A stretch of 64,000 nt of DNA from Pilimelia terevasa (GTDB lineage: Bacteria > Actinomycetota > Actinomycetes > Mycobacteriales > Micromonosporaceae): NCBI RefSeq assembly GCF_014647915.1, contig NZ_BMQC01000001.1, positions 186,001-250,000 on the forward strand, read 5' to 3'. The notes under the pieces are model-generated. The model was not told where the DNA came from, did no database searches, and saw only the letters and a list, made by a program, of their open reading frames with translations. This document shows, piece by piece, positions 1-9,434 of this stretch. The translations under genes were made by a program, and so were the position numbers. Within the stretch, counting starts at the first letter, position 1; the number at the start of each line of letters is the position of its first letter.

Positions 1-1098
1 GGCGTCCTCCCAGTCGACGAACGTCACGGCGACGCCCGTCGCCCCGGCCCGGCCGGTGCGGCCGATCCGGTGGGTGTAGGTCGCCTCGTCCTCGGGGCAG
101 TCGTAGTTGACGACGTGGGTGACGCCGGAGACGTCCAGCCCGCGGGCCGCGACGTCGGTGGCGACCAGTACGTCGATCTTGCCCGTCCGGAAGGCGCGCA
201 GCGCCCGCTCGCGGGCGCCCTGGCCGAGGTCGCCGTGGACGGCGGCGGCGGCGAAGCCGCGGAAGTCCAGGTCCTCGGCGACCCGGTCGGCGGCCCGCTT
301 GGTCCGGGTGAAGATCATGGTCAGGCCGCGGTCCTGCGCCTGGAGGATCCGCGCCAGTACCTCGATCTTGTTCATCGAGTGGGTCCGGTAGACCACCTGG
401 GTGGTCAGCGGCGACGGTCCGGTCTCGGCGGTGTGGCCGGCGTGGATCGTCACCGGGTGGTGCAGGAAGCGGCGGGACAGGGCGACGATCGGGTCCGGCA
501 TGGTGGCCGAGAACAGCATCGTCTGCCGCTGCTCGGGCAGCATCGCCAGGATCCGCTCGACGTCGTCGAGGAAGCCCAGGTCGAGCATCCGGTCGGCCTC
601 GTCCAGGACGAGGTGCCGGACCTGGTCGAGCTTGAGCTTCTTCTGCTTGCACAGGTCGAGCAGGCGGCCCGGCGTGCCGACGAGGATCTCGATGCCGGTG
701 GTCAGGGCCTCGATCTGCGGCTCGTAGGCGACGCCGCCGTAGATGGACAGGACCCGCACGCCGCGCACCTTGCCCGCCGTGGCGAGGTCGGTGGCGACCT
801 GGAGGCCCAGCTCGCGGGTCGGGACGACGACGAGCGCCTGCGGCGCGCCGCTCCCGCCCTCGTGCGGGGCCAGCACGCGGTCGATGAGGGGGATGCCGAA
901 GCCGAGCGTCTTCCCGGTGCCGGTGGGCGCCTGCCCGATGAGGTCGGAGCCGCGCAGGGCGATCGGGAGCGCGTACTCCTGGATCGCGAACGCGTGCGTG
1001 ATGCCGGCCGCGGCGAGTGCCTCGACGGTCTCCGGGCGCGCGCCGAGTTCTGCGAACGTCGGGCTGGCGGGACGGTCGTGGGTGTGCAGATCAGTCAT
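1..1098 (-). CDS. DEAD-box ATP-dependent RNA helicase (3' end cut by window)
   Basis: This unwinds or remodels RNA using ATP and acts in the cytoplasm. Read on the minus strand from ATG at 1098, it begins MTDLHTHDRPASPTFAELG, followed by a Q motif, the Walker A motif APTGTGKT, the DEAD box in LVLDEADRMLD, an SAT motif and HRIGRTGRAG (motif VI) near the window edge. Both RecA-like lobes are therefore present. The C-terminal tail and the stop codon lie left of position 1. DEAD-box proteins of this type in actinobacteria are related to RhlE, but the specific paralogue cannot be told from this fragment. Confidence 0.93.
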   Translation of the reverse strand, partial: MTDLHTHDRPASPTFAELGARPETVEALAAAGITHAFAIQEYALPIALRGSDLIGQAPTGTGKTLGFGIPLIDRVLAPHEGGSGAPQALVVVPTRELGLQVATDLATAGKVRGVRVLSIYGGVAYEPQIEALTTGIEILVGTPGRLLDLCKQKKLKLDQVRHLVLDEADRMLDLGFLDDVERILAMLPEQRQTMLFSATMPDPIVALSRRFLHHPVTIHAGHTAETGPSPLTTQVVYRTHSMNKIEVLARILQAQDRGLTMIFTRTKRAADRVAEDLDFRGFAAAAVHGDLGQGARERALRAFRTGKIDVLVATDVAARGLDVSGVTHVVNYDCPEDEATYTHRIGRTGRAGATGVAVTFVDWEDA

Positions 1099-1566
1099 GG
1101 GGTTTCTCGGGGTGCCCTCTCGTGGGTGCGCCCCGGCTGTCGGAGGGCGCGGCTGTGTGGGTCGGCGGGCCGCGCGCGGATCACTCCGCGGGCCGCGCCT
1201 CGCTGTCGGTGCTCGGGTGTCGGTCGCCGCCGCGTCTGTCACCGCGGCGGCACGCGACGCGTGGTGCGCGGCGGACTCTGGCCGCCCGGTCGCTCCGCGC
1301 TCGCGGGTGCCGCCGGTCTCCCGCGTCCGGCGCCGGGGCGCCGTCCTCGATGCCGGTGGCCGCGCCTGACGCCGGCCGCGATGACGGCGGGTCGGGTGCG
1401 CCGCACCGGCGGAGCCGCGGTCGCGGTGGCACTGGACGTGGGCCGCCACCGGCGGCTCGCGGGTCCATCGTACCCGACCACGGCGGCTCCGCCCTGGTCA
1501 GCGGCCGGCCCCGACGATATTTCCGACAATTAGTCATGTCTCGGGCGGCCGGCGGTGCCGGACGCG
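1099..1566. other. Intergenic region upstream of the helicase gene, no gene seen
   Basis: About 470 bp lie between the helicase start and the terminator of the DUF3107 gene. The open frames here have unnatural Arg/Pro/Ala-rich translations and no ribosome binding site. The stretch presumably carries the helicase promoter and 5' leader, since DEAD-box genes often have long leaders, but I could not identify a clear -35/-10 pair or a structured RNA. Confidence 0.5.
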
Positions 1567-1603
1567 CGACGACCGGCCGGGCGGATCGCCGGGCCGGTCG
1601 TCG
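1567..1603 (-). terminator. Hairpin terminator downstream of the DUF3107 gene
   Basis: A 12-bp perfect stem (CGACGACCGGCC paired with GGCCGGTCGTCG) with a 13-nt loop lies 18 nt past the DUF3107 stop. There is no T-run, as is common for actinobacterial terminators. Confidence 0.6.
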
Positions 1604-1621
1604 GGGGTGTCCGGGAGGACG

Positions 1622-1849
1622 TCAGCGGGCGGCGAAGCCGACCGAGCGGGCCGTCGCCTCGGCGATCTCCACGTACGCCAGCTTGGTCGCCGGGACGAGC
1701 AGCCGGCGGCCCTTCTCGTCGGTCAGGCTGAGCACCCCGGAGTCGCCGCCGATGGCGTCGGTGACCAGCTTCTCGACGTCCTCGGGCGACTGATCGCTCT
1801 CGATGACGAGCTCCCGACCCGCGTACTGCACGCCGATCTTGACCTCCAC
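1622..1849 (-). CDS. DUF3107 family small protein
   Basis: This is a 75-residue cytoplasmic protein of unknown function, conserved in actinobacteria as DUF3107. It starts VEVKIGVQYAGRELVIES and ends in EATARSVGFAAR, and the full family length is present. The GTG start at 1849 is preceded by GGAGG six bases upstream, which supports it over any longer frame. In related genomes it commonly lies next to a DEAD-box helicase and a TetR regulator, as here. No catalytic motif is visible. Confidence 0.85.
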   Translation of the reverse strand: MEVKIGVQYAGRELVIESDQSPEDVEKLVTDAIGGDSGVLSLTDEKGRRLLVPATKLAYVEIAEATARSVGFAAR

Positions 1850-1941
1850 GTGGAACCTCCCGCTCGTCGTCTCCGGTACTGAAGCCTCACCGCAGCCTAC
1901 CCGGCCCGGCAGCCGCGGACCGCCGGCACGCGGCGCCCGGG

Positions 1942-2580
1942 TCAGCCGGCGTCGGCCTCGTCCTGGCGCGGGAACGCGGCGATCCCGCGCCACGCCAGCG
2001 TCGCCAGCAGGTCCACGGCGGCCTCCTTCGGGACCGCCCGGCCGCCGCCCAGCCAGAACTGCGCCGCCTGGACCGCCGCGCCGACGAGGCCCGAGGCCAG
2101 CAGCTCGGCGTGGCCGCGGGGGCCGCCGGTGTTCGCCATGATGTCGTCGGCGACCGCGGAGGTGCACGCGTTCTCCACCCGCGTCATCCGCTCCCGGACG
2201 GTCGGGTCGTTGCGCAGGTCCGAGGCGAACACCAGCCGGAAGGCTCCGCTGTCGTGGTCGACGAAGTCGAAGTAGGCGCCGACGGCCGCGTGCACCCGGT
2301 CGCGGTTGTCCGAGTCGACCCGCATCGCCTCGCGCACGCCCTCGACGATCGCGTCGCAGTGGGTGTCCAGCAGGGCCAGGTACAGCTCCAGCTTGCCGGG
2401 GAAGTGCTGGTACAGCACCGGCTTGGAGACCCCGGCGCGTTCGGCGATGTCGTCCATCGCGGCGGCGTGGTACCCCTGCGCGACGAAGACCTCCTGGGCC
2501 GCGGCCAGGAGCTGCTTGCGCCGCGCGGACCGGGGCAGCCGGGCAGGCCGTCCCTCCGCGCGCGTCCCTACCGAGCCCAT
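1942..2580 (-). CDS. TetR/AcrR-family transcriptional regulator
   Basis: A one-component DNA-binding repressor of about 212 residues. The N-terminal helix-turn-helix reads AAQEVFVAQGYHAAAMDDIA then ERAGVSKPVLYQHFPGKLEL, the typical TetR pattern. The C-terminal helices form the ligand and dimer domain, whose ligand is unknown. I take the ATG at 2580 (MGSVGTRAEG) because GGAGGG sits just upstream; an in-frame start further upstream would add an implausible Arg/Gly-rich leader. It diverges from the gene at 2730, so the 150-bp gap between them may hold its operator. Confidence 0.9.
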   Translation of the reverse strand: MGSVGTRAEGRPARLPRSARRKQLLAAAQEVFVAQGYHAAAMDDIAERAGVSKPVLYQHFPGKLELYLALLDTHCDAIVEGVREAMRVDSDNRDRVHAAVGAYFDFVDHDSGAFRLVFASDLRNDPTVRERMTRVENACTSAVADDIMANTGGPRGHAELLASGLVGAAVQAAQFWLGGGRAVPKEAAVDLLATLAWRGIAAFPRQDEADAG

Positions 2581-2729
2581 CGATCCCTCCGCACCTCGCG
2601 CACCCACCGCGCCGGGTCCCCGGCACCGCGCGCGGCACCATCCCACCGTAGAGCCCGCGCGGCGTTCGCGTGGCTCCTAGGGGCCGCACGCACACGGTAG
2701 CCTCAGCGGAGGTGACCGAGGAGCGCACG

Positions 2730-4685
2730 GTGGATGAATCAGGGGCTGTGGACGGTGGGGCGCGGCCCGCCGGCGCGGCGGCGGGCGACGGCGGCGGGGA
2801 GGGCGTGGACACTCCGAAGGAGAACGGCTGCTGGCCGCCGGTGGAGCCGGTGGCCAGCACCGGCGCGCGCTACCCCTCGGCGGCCGCGCTGTGGAGCACC
2901 ACGTACCCGCCGCCCTCGCGCTGGGACTGGGGGGGAGACCCCCATCCGGCTGGCCCGTCCGGGGCGTCCACATTGCTCGCCGCACCTGACGGCCGCGACC
3001 CGGGCCGGGTGCTGCCGCACCGGGTGCCGGTCGACGCCGAGCCGCTGTCCGCCCGCGCCCCGGCGCCGCCCGCGCAGACCCCGGAGCTGGCCCGCCTCGC
3101 CACCCACCTGCGCCGCGACGACGAGCCCGGCGCGCCCCGCGAGCGCCCGGAGGGCTTCGACGTGGACGCCGTCCTCGGCGCCGCGCACGACGTCAGCGGC
3201 GTGCGCGGCGCGTCGCTGCGCACCACCCCCAGCGGCGCCCACCTGCTGCGCCTGGACCTCGCCGACGGCGCCGACGCCGCCCACGTCAGCCGCGAGGTGG
3301 CCCGGATGCTCCAGGAGCGGCTGGGCCTGGCCGCCGGCCCGGCGTCCGGGGCGCCCCGGGTCCCGCGGCAGGCCGAGCCGGACCGCCGGCCCGCCCACGC
3401 GGCGGGCGAGCCGCCGCGGCCCTCCCGCCGCGGCCGGCGGCGGGCGCCGGACGACACCGCCTCGTGGGGTCCGCCGGCACCGGCCCGCGCGCCGCGGCCC
3501 CGGGGGGCGCGCTCCGCCGCGGACGCGGACCTGCCCGCCCCGCCGCCGGCCGCGGCGTCGCCGACCGACCTCGCCGCCGCGCCCTCGGCTGCCGCGCTCC
3601 CGGCGGCCCCGCCTTCGTCCGCGCCCTCGGCTGCGACGGCTCCTTCTGCCGCGCCTCCCGCTGACGCGCCGTCTGCCGCCCTGCCGTCTGCCGGCCCGTC
3701 CGGCGCCGACTGTCCCGAAGTCTTGCCGGCCGCCGAACGCCGCGAAGTCCCGCCGGCCGCCGGCCGTTCGGACGTGACGCCGGGTCCGGGTGGGCCGGTC
3801 GACCCGCCGGCTGCCGGCTGCGGCGTCCCGGTGCCGGGCGTCGGTCCGGCAACCCCGGCGGTTGCCCCCGCGGCCGGCGCCGGCCCGGCGGCCGCCGCGC
3901 CCTCGGCGGCCTCCGGCGAAGCGCCCGCCGACCTTGTCTCGGCCGGGCCGGCGCCGATCGCGGAGCCGCACCACCCGGCGCCAGTGGCGGCACCGCACCA
4001 CCCGGCGCCCGCACCGCACCACCCGGCGCCGGCCCAGCCGCCGCCGCACGACGTGGGGGCGCCCGGAGACTCGCACCCGGCAGGGCGGCCCGTCGGGCCG
4101 GCGTCCGACGGTGCGGTCCCGGTCGGGTCCGCGGTGGAGCGGCCCGGCGTCGGCGCGGCCCGGGTGCCGCCGGCCGCCGGAACCCTCGACCCGGCCGGCG
4201 CGACGCTGGCGGCCGCCGCCCCGGCCGATGCCCCCGCCCCGGCCGGCGGCCCCGTCCCGGCGGGCGGCCCGTTCGTCGCGCCGCCCGCCGCCGCCCGGGT
4301 GCGCATCGGGCACGTGGGGCTCGCGGTCGCCGGCCTGGACGCCACCGTCGAGGTGCGGCTTGCGGCCGGGGGCCGGTCCGCCAGGGGTACCGCCAGCGGA
4401 CCGGCCGTGGAGCGCTACCTGCCGCGGCTGTGCGCCGCCGCCGCGGCCGCCGCCATCGGCGACCTGGTGGGTGCCGCGGACGGGCGGCAGGGCCGGTGCT
4501 TCGTCGAGCACGCGGCGGTGGTCCCGCTGGGTTCCTGCGAGGTCGCGGTCGTCGTGGTACTGCTGGTGTGTGACGGGTGGGTCGAGCAGTTGGCGGGGTC
4601 GGCGATCGTGACCGACGACGCGCACCAGGCCACGGTCCGCGCCACCATGGCGGCGGTCAACCGGCTCCTGGACGCGCTGCTGTGA
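2730..4685 (+). CDS. Ala/Pro-rich conserved actinobacterial protein of unknown function
   Basis: About 651 residues. The N-terminal part (roughly 1-230) and a C-terminal domain of about 130 residues look globular. Between them lies a long low-complexity linker of Ala, Pro and Gly with repeats such as HHPAPVAAPHHPAPAPHHPA. The C-terminal domain begins RIGHVGLAVAGLDATVEVRL and ends MAAVNRLLDALL. There is no signal peptide or clear membrane segment. I chose GTG 2730 because GAGGAG lies about seven bases upstream; GTG 2712 is the alternative. It is followed after 37 bp by a hydrolase gene on the same strand. I do not recognise a function. Confidence 0.7.
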   Translation: MDESGAVDGGARPAGAAAGDGGGEGVDTPKENGCWPPVEPVASTGARYPSAAALWSTTYPPPSRWDWGGDPHPAGPSGASTLLAAPDGRDPGRVLPHRVPVDAEPLSARAPAPPAQTPELARLATHLRRDDEPGAPRERPEGFDVDAVLGAAHDVSGVRGASLRTTPSGAHLLRLDLADGADAAHVSREVARMLQERLGLAAGPASGAPRVPRQAEPDRRPAHAAGEPPRPSRRGRRRAPDDTASWGPPAPARAPRPRGARSAADADLPAPPPAAASPTDLAAAPSAAALPAAPPSSAPSAATAPSAAPPADAPSAALPSAGPSGADCPEVLPAAERREVPPAAGRSDVTPGPGGPVDPPAAGCGVPVPGVGPATPAVAPAAGAGPAAAAPSAASGEAPADLVSAGPAPIAEPHHPAPVAAPHHPAPAPHHPAPAQPPPHDVGAPGDSHPAGRPVGPASDGAVPVGSAVERPGVGAARVPPAAGTLDPAGATLAAAAPADAPAPAGGPVPAGGPFVAPPAAARVRIGHVGLAVAGLDATVEVRLAAGGRSARGTASGPAVERYLPRLCAAAAAAAIGDLVGAADGRQGRCFVEHAAVVPLGSCEVAVVVVLLVCDGWVEQLAGSAIVTDDAHQATVRATMAAVNRLLDALL

Positions 4686-4722
4686 ACGCGGGAGCCGGGG
4701 CCGGGCGGGACAGGGGCCGGCG

Positions 4723-5664
4723 ATGAGCGGTGTGCAGTTCGACCCGGTGCGCGGGACGCGGCCGGCGGACCCGCCCGGGCCGTACCCGGGCAGCCTGGTC
4801 ACCCGGGGCGGCGCCTCCCTGTACCTGCGCCGCACCCCGGTCCGCGACGACCGCGCCGAGCCGGCCCTGTACCTGCACGGGCTGGGCGGATCGGCGCACA
4901 ACTGGACGGACCTGGCCGGCCGGCTGGCCGACCGGCTGGCCGGCGAGGCGGTCGACCTGCCGGGCTTCGGGCACAGCCCGCCGGCCGGCGCGTACTCGGT
5001 GGCGTCGGTGGCCGCGCGGATGGTCGGCTGGATCGGCGACGGCGGGCGCGGCCCGGTCCACCTGGTGGGCAACTCGTTCGGCGGCGCCGTGGCGGTCCGG
5101 GTCGCCGCGCTGCGCCCGGACCTGGTCCGCACCCTGACCCTGATCTCGCCCGCCATGCCGTTCCTGGACGCCCGGCGCACGGTCCACGGGCCGATGCTGC
5201 CGCTGCTGGCGCTGCCCGGCGCCAGCCGGATCGCGGGCCGGCAGCTCGCCCGGACCGCGCCGGAGGACCTCACCCGGCAGGTGCTGGAGGCGTGCTTCGG
5301 CGACCCGGGGCGGCTGACCCCGCAGCGGGTGGCGGAGGCGGTCGCCGAGGTCGGCGGGCGGTACCGCGAGCCGTACTACCCGGCGGTCTACGTGCGGACC
5401 CTGCGCGGGCTGGTCTGGGCCTTCCTGCGCGCGTACCTGCCCGGTCCCGGCTCGCTGTGGGCGATGGCCCGCCGGCTGACGGTGCCGACGCTGGTCATCG
5501 GCGGGACGCTGGACCGGATCATCGACGTCCGGGTGGCGCCGCGGGTGGCGGACGCCGTGCCCGGCGCGCGGCTGTCGATGCTGGAGGGCGTCGGCCACGT
5601 GGCGATGATGGAGGTACCCGGGCGGGTCGCCCGCGAGATCCGACGCTTCCTCGCGGCTCGGTAA
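4723..5664 (+). CDS. Alpha/beta-fold hydrolase
   Basis: A 313-residue cytoplasmic hydrolase, possibly an esterase or lipase-like enzyme. The visible features are the oxyanion region LYLHGLGGSAHNW, the nucleophile elbow GNSFGG (Ser near residue 128), the acidic residue in VIGGTLDRII and the catalytic His in GVGHVAMME, so the triad is complete. A lid-like helical insertion lies between the elbow and the Asp. The ATG at 4723 is preceded by a G-rich stretch. The substrate cannot be inferred. Confidence 0.88.
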   Translation: MSGVQFDPVRGTRPADPPGPYPGSLVTRGGASLYLRRTPVRDDRAEPALYLHGLGGSAHNWTDLAGRLADRLAGEAVDLPGFGHSPPAGAYSVASVAARMVGWIGDGGRGPVHLVGNSFGGAVAVRVAALRPDLVRTLTLISPAMPFLDARRTVHGPMLPLLALPGASRIAGRQLARTAPEDLTRQVLEACFGDPGRLTPQRVAEAVAEVGGRYREPYYPAVYVRTLRGLVWAFLRAYLPGPGSLWAMARRLTVPTLVIGGTLDRIIDVRVAPRVADAVPGARLSMLEGVGHVAMMEVPGRVAREIRRFLAAR

Positions 5665-5745
5665 CCTGGAAGTGCGCGCTCCCGGACAAATCTCACTGAG
5701 TCCTGTTTCATCCCTCTATGGTGGGATTGTGGCGGTGAATGAGCG

Positions 5746-6969
5746 GTGATGCTGGACGAGAAGGAACGGGGGCAGACGGTGGCCACACCCATCGATCCCC
5801 GTCCGGGGCGGCAGCCGGACCCGGCGCCCTGGACCGACCCCACCCCGGTCGCCGGTATCCCGGTCCTGCCCTCCCGCCGGCCCCGCCGCCCGCGCCCCGC
5901 CGAACCAGCCGGGCGCCCGGACCCCGCCGACGTGGCGCCCGCCGACGCCGACGCCGCCCCCGGCGGGGAGAACCGGCGGCCCGACGGGGAGACCCGCCGG
6001 CCCGACGGGGCGAACGCCTGGCCCGGCCGCCGGCTCGCCCGGCGCCCCGGCCGCGGCGGCCGCCTGACCACGCTCGGCCGGGCCGTCCTCGCCGACGCCC
6101 AGCGCCGCGACGCCGGGCCCGCGCCGGACCAGGTGTTCGAGGGTGCGCTGCGGGCCTTCGACGACCCCCGGCAGGCGCCGCCCGGCGTCCGCGACCGGAC
6201 GGCCCGCTGGCGCCGCGTGCAGCGCCGCCGGCAGCGCCTCGGGGTCCTGGCCGTCCTGCTCGCGGCCGCCGCGGTCATCGGCGTCGACGTCGCCCGCGGC
6301 CCCGGCACCCGGGTCGCCGGCCGCGACGTGACCGGTACGGCGACGCCCTCGCAGGAGCGCACCGACCCGCCGCCGAGCACCGCTGCCGCCGCGGCCCGGT
6401 TCCCCGGCAGCGGCCCCGGTACCTTCTCCTACGCCACCGCGACCTCCCGGGTGTACGGCGGCGGCGGGCCGGTCCTGCGGTACCGCGTCGGCGTCGAGGC
6501 CGACACCGGCCAGGACCGGGACGCGTTCGCCCGCGAGGTCGAGCGGATCCTGGGCGACGCCCGGGGCTGGACCGCCGGCCGCGAGCGCCGGTTCCAACGG
6601 GTCAGCGGCAGCAGCCCGATCGACTTCGCCGTCGTGCTCGCCACCCCGGCCACCTCCGAGCGGCTCTGCCGCACCGGCGGCCTGGAGACGCGCCGCTTCA
6701 CCAACTGCCGGATCGGCGGCAAGGTCGTCATCAACATGGCCCGCTGGTGGGAGGCGGTCCCCGGGTACGGGGCCCCGGTGGCGGAGTACCGCGACTACGT
6801 CGTCAACCACGAGGTCGGCCACCAGCTCGGCCGCGGCCACGAGCGGTGCCCCCGCGCGGGCGCGCTCGCGCCGGTCATGCAGCAGCAGACGCTCGGACTG
6901 AAGGGCTGCAAGCCCTACGGCTGGCCGTTCCACCGCGGCCGCGCGTACACCGGCCCGTCGACCCCCTGA
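5746..6969 (+). CDS. DUF3152 membrane-anchored metalloprotease-like protein
   Basis: About 407 residues: a long Pro/Arg-rich cytoplasmic N-terminus, one membrane segment (LGVLAVLLAAAAVIGVDVA, near residue 165-185), and an extracytoplasmic DUF3152 domain running to the C-terminus. The domain contains NHEVGHQLGRGH, an HExxHxxGxxH-type zinc motif, followed by VMQQQT, which suggests an extracellular peptidase; the family is not experimentally well defined. The start could also be ATG 5749 or GTG 5780. Its stop overlaps the next gene's start (TGATG). Confidence 0.85.
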   Translation: MMLDEKERGQTVATPIDPRPGRQPDPAPWTDPTPVAGIPVLPSRRPRRPRPAEPAGRPDPADVAPADADAAPGGENRRPDGETRRPDGANAWPGRRLARRPGRGGRLTTLGRAVLADAQRRDAGPAPDQVFEGALRAFDDPRQAPPGVRDRTARWRRVQRRRQRLGVLAVLLAAAAVIGVDVARGPGTRVAGRDVTGTATPSQERTDPPPSTAAAAARFPGSGPGTFSYATATSRVYGGGGPVLRYRVGVEADTGQDRDAFAREVERILGDARGWTAGRERRFQRVSGSSPIDFAVVLATPATSERLCRTGGLETRRFTNCRIGGKVVINMARWWEAVPGYGAPVAEYRDYVVNHEVGHQLGRGHERCPRAGALAPVMQQQTLGLKGCKPYGWPFHRGRAYTGPSTP

Positions 6970-7283
6970 TGGACGCCGCCGCGTACGTCGAGGCCGTCCT
7001 GCGCCTGGTCGAGGGCATCCCGGCGGGCCGGGTGGCGACGTACGGCGCCGTGGCCGACGCGCTCGCCGAGGTCTCCGGGCGCCAGTCGCCGCGGCAGGTC
7101 GGCACGATCATGGCCCGGTACGGCGGGGGCGTGCCGTGGCACCGCGTCGTCAACGCCGCCGGCCGTGTGGCGCCCTCACAGCCGGCGCAGGCGCTGGCCC
7201 GGCTGCGCGCCGAGGGGGTGCCGCTGCGCGGGGACCGGGTCGACCTCGCCCGCGCCGGCTGGCACCCCCCGCCGGTACGGTAG
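6969..7283 (+). CDS. Alkyltransferase-like protein (MGMT family without the acceptor Cys)
   Basis: A 104-residue protein related to the C-terminal domain of O6-alkylguanine-DNA alkyltransferase. The diagnostic motif is PWHRVV where active MGMT enzymes have PCHRV. It is thus an ATL protein, a family that binds O6-alkylguanine in DNA and hands the lesion to nucleotide excision repair rather than removing it. The helix-turn-helix region ([13 protein letters not shown]) is present. It overlaps the DUF3152 stop by 1 bp, which suggests translational coupling. Confidence 0.9.
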   Translation: MDAAAYVEAVLRLVEGIPAGRVATYGAVADALAEVSGRQSPRQVGTIMARYGGGVPWHRVVNAAGRVAPSQPAQALARLRAEGVPLRGDRVDLARAGWHPPPVR

Positions 7284-7287
7284 GCGG

Positions 7288-7833
7288 GTGCAGTTGCCCG
7301 CGGTGCTCGGTGAGCCGATCCGGTTCGTGCTGAACTGGGGTCGGCGGTACTCGCTGTGGGTCTTCAACTTCGGCCTGGCCTGCTGCGCGATCGAGTTCAT
7401 CGCCGCGAGCATGGGCCGGCACGACTTCATGCGGCTGGGCGTGATCCCGTTCGCCCACGGGCCGCGCCAGGCCGACCTGATGGTGGTCTCCGGCACCGTC
7501 ACCGACAAGATGGCCCCGGCGATCCTGCGGCTGTACGCGCAGATGCCCGAGCCCAAGTACGTCATCTCCTTCGGCTCCTGCGCCAACTGCGGCGGCCCGT
7601 ACTGGGACTCCTACTCGGTCACCAAGGGCGTCGACCAGCTCATCCCCGTCGACGTGTACGTGCCCGGCTGCCCGCCGCGCCCCGAGGCCCTGCTGCACGG
7701 CATCCTGCGCCTGCAGGAGCGGATCGCCGCCGAGCAGTCCGGCGTCGGCGGCGTGCCCCGCCCGGACCCGCTCGCCGGCCGGACCGCCGCGGCGCTGACC
7801 GCGCCCCTGGTGGCGCCCCCGCCGCCGGCCTGA
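7288..7833 (+). CDS. nuoB: NADH-quinone oxidoreductase subunit B (NuoB)
   Basis: A peripheral subunit of complex I that carries cluster N2, the last iron-sulfur centre before quinone. The ligands are present: the tandem Cys pair in [10 protein letters not shown], the Cys residues of [16 protein letters not shown] and that of [12 protein letters not shown]. The length (181 residues, with a Pro/Ala-rich tail) is normal. GTG at 7288 lies 4 bp after the preceding stop. It starts a Nuo series interrupted by a DUF2252 gene; no nuoA precedes it. Confidence 0.95.
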   Translation: MQLPAVLGEPIRFVLNWGRRYSLWVFNFGLACCAIEFIAASMGRHDFMRLGVIPFAHGPRQADLMVVSGTVTDKMAPAILRLYAQMPEPKYVISFGSCANCGGPYWDSYSVTKGVDQLIPVDVYVPGCPPRPEALLHGILRLQERIAAEQSGVGGVPRPDPLAGRTAAALTAPLVAPPPPA

Positions 7834-7882
7834 ACCGGCATCCGGGCGTGCGGGCGGCCTCGCGTCAGTAGGCTTGGCGGTC

Positions 7883-9187
7883 GTGAGCGAACAGCAGCGC
7901 ACCGCCCTGATCCTCGATGTCCTGGTCCGCGAGTTCGGCGAGCCGATGGCGCGCGACCCCGCCGCCTTCCGCCGCAAGTTCCGCAAGATGGCCGCCTCGC
8001 CCTTCGCGTTCTACCGGGGCAGCGCCTGCCTGTTCTACGCCGACATGACCGGCGACTACGCCGACGACGCGTACCTCGACGCGCGCACCGGTCGGGTGTG
8101 GATCCACGGCGACCTGCACGCCGAGAACTTCGGCACGTACATGAACGCCTCCGGCGTCCTGGTGTTCAACGTCAACGACTTCGACGAGGCGTACGTCGGG
8201 CCGTTCACCTGGGACCTGCGGCGGTTCGCGGCTAGCGTCGCCCTGATCGGGTACGCCAAGGCGCTCTCCGACGCCGGCATCGGCGAGCTGGTCGCGGCGT
8301 TCACCCGGGCGTACCACGGGGAGCTGTCGGCGATCGCCGCCGGCGGCGACGAGGCGATCGGGTCGATCACCCTGGACACCGCCACGGGCGTGCTGCGCCG
8401 GGTCCTCCAGCAGGCGCGGCTGAGCACCCGGGTCGACCTGCTGGCCGCCCAGACCACCATCGACCAGTACGAGCGCCGGTTCACCATGGCCGAGGGCGTC
8501 TACGAGGTCGACGACGCGGCGCGCAAGTCGGTGGTGGCGGCGTTCGAGGCGTACCTGGACACCCTGCCCACCGGCCACGACCGGCCCATCGCCGCCCAGA
8601 TCAAGGACGTCAAGCTGCGCAAGGGGGTGGGCATCGGCTCGGCGGGGCTGCCCTCCTACAACCTGCTGCTGGAGGGGCACACCCAGGCGCTGGAGAACGA
8701 CGTCCTGCTGTACATGAAGCAGGCCCAGGTCCCGGCGGTCGCACGGCACGTCGACGACCCCCGGGTGGCCGGCTACTTCCGGCACCAGGGCCACCGGACC
8801 GCGGAGTCGCAGCGGGCGCTGCAGGCGCACGCCGACCCGTGGTGCGGGCACACTCTGCTCGACGGGGTGGGCCAGGTGGTGGCCGAGGTGTCGCCGTACG
8901 CCGCCGACCTGGACTGGTCGGACGTCAGCGAGCCCGACGAGCTGGCCGGCGTCGTCTCCGACCTCGGCCGGGCGGTGGCCCGGATGCACGCGGTCGCCGA
9001 CGACGAGTCCGCCCACGACCTCGTGGACTACTCGACCGAGGAGGCGATCGTCGCGGCGGTCGGCGCCGACCCGGCCGGCCTGGTGGGTCACCTGGTGGAC
9101 TTCGCCCACGCGTACGGGGTCCGCGCGCGGGCCGACCACCAGCTCTTCGTCGACCTGTTCCGCAACAACCGCCTCCCGGGCCTGTAG
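7883..9187 (+). CDS. DUF2252 family protein (aminoglycoside-phosphotransferase-like fold)
   Basis: About 434 residues, cytoplasmic. The motif HGDLHAENFG followed by NDFDEA mirrors the catalytic loop and metal-binding Asp of APH/choline-kinase-like enzymes, and the N-terminal RGSACLFYADM region is typical of DUF2252. The substrate is unknown. It sits between nuoB and nuoC, although nothing in the sequence links it to respiration. I use GTG 7883 (VSEQQRTALI); a TTG at 7874 would add three residues. Confidence 0.87.
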   Translation: MSEQQRTALILDVLVREFGEPMARDPAAFRRKFRKMAASPFAFYRGSACLFYADMTGDYADDAYLDARTGRVWIHGDLHAENFGTYMNASGVLVFNVNDFDEAYVGPFTWDLRRFAASVALIGYAKALSDAGIGELVAAFTRAYHGELSAIAAGGDEAIGSITLDTATGVLRRVLQQARLSTRVDLLAAQTTIDQYERRFTMAEGVYEVDDAARKSVVAAFEAYLDTLPTGHDRPIAAQIKDVKLRKGVGIGSAGLPSYNLLLEGHTQALENDVLLYMKQAQVPAVARHVDDPRVAGYFRHQGHRTAESQRALQAHADPWCGHTLLDGVGQVVAEVSPYAADLDWSDVSEPDELAGVVSDLGRAVARMHAVADDESAHDLVDYSTEEAIVAAVGADPAGLVGHLVDFAHAYGVRARADHQLFVDLFRNNRLPGL

Positions 9188-9434
9188 GGGTTACGTCGCT
9201 CTGCCCGGTCCCGCCCAGCCGGCCGTCCGCGCGGTGCTGCGGTCGGCCGGGCCGGCGGGACCCGATCCGGTGCTCTCGATCGGCGGCGTCGTGACGATGG
9301 TGATGGAGACTCCTCTCTCCGGGGCCAGAGGCACGTTCATCCTGTCAGGACGGTGCGACACCGCGGGTCCGCCGCGCGACCGCCCGCGGACCGGGCGCGC
9401 GGGTCCGCGGCCGCGGCGGGCCTAGGATCGGGGC
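9188..9434. promoter_or_regulatory. Probable promoter region of the nuoC-N operon, no gene seen
   Basis: This 247-bp gap interrupts the Nuo series between DUF2252 and nuoC. The only open frame (9234-9425) has no ribosome binding site and an implausible translation. Because the later genes overlap or nearly touch, a promoter for nuoC-N most likely lies here, but I did not find a convincing -35/-10 pair. Confidence 0.35.

Noticed and set aside
1181-1537. Minus-strand frame upstream of the helicase
   Set aside because: No ribosome binding site and an unnatural composition; a competing frame covers the same bases.
2739-5273. Very long open frames opposite the Ala/Pro-rich gene and hydrolase (844 and 491 residues)
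   Set aside because: They are antisense shadows produced by extreme third-position GC; translations are Arg/Gly/Pro-rich without domains and lack ribosome binding sites.
9234-9425. Short plus-strand frame before nuoC
   Set aside because: No ribosome binding site, no family resemblance; treated as promoter region.
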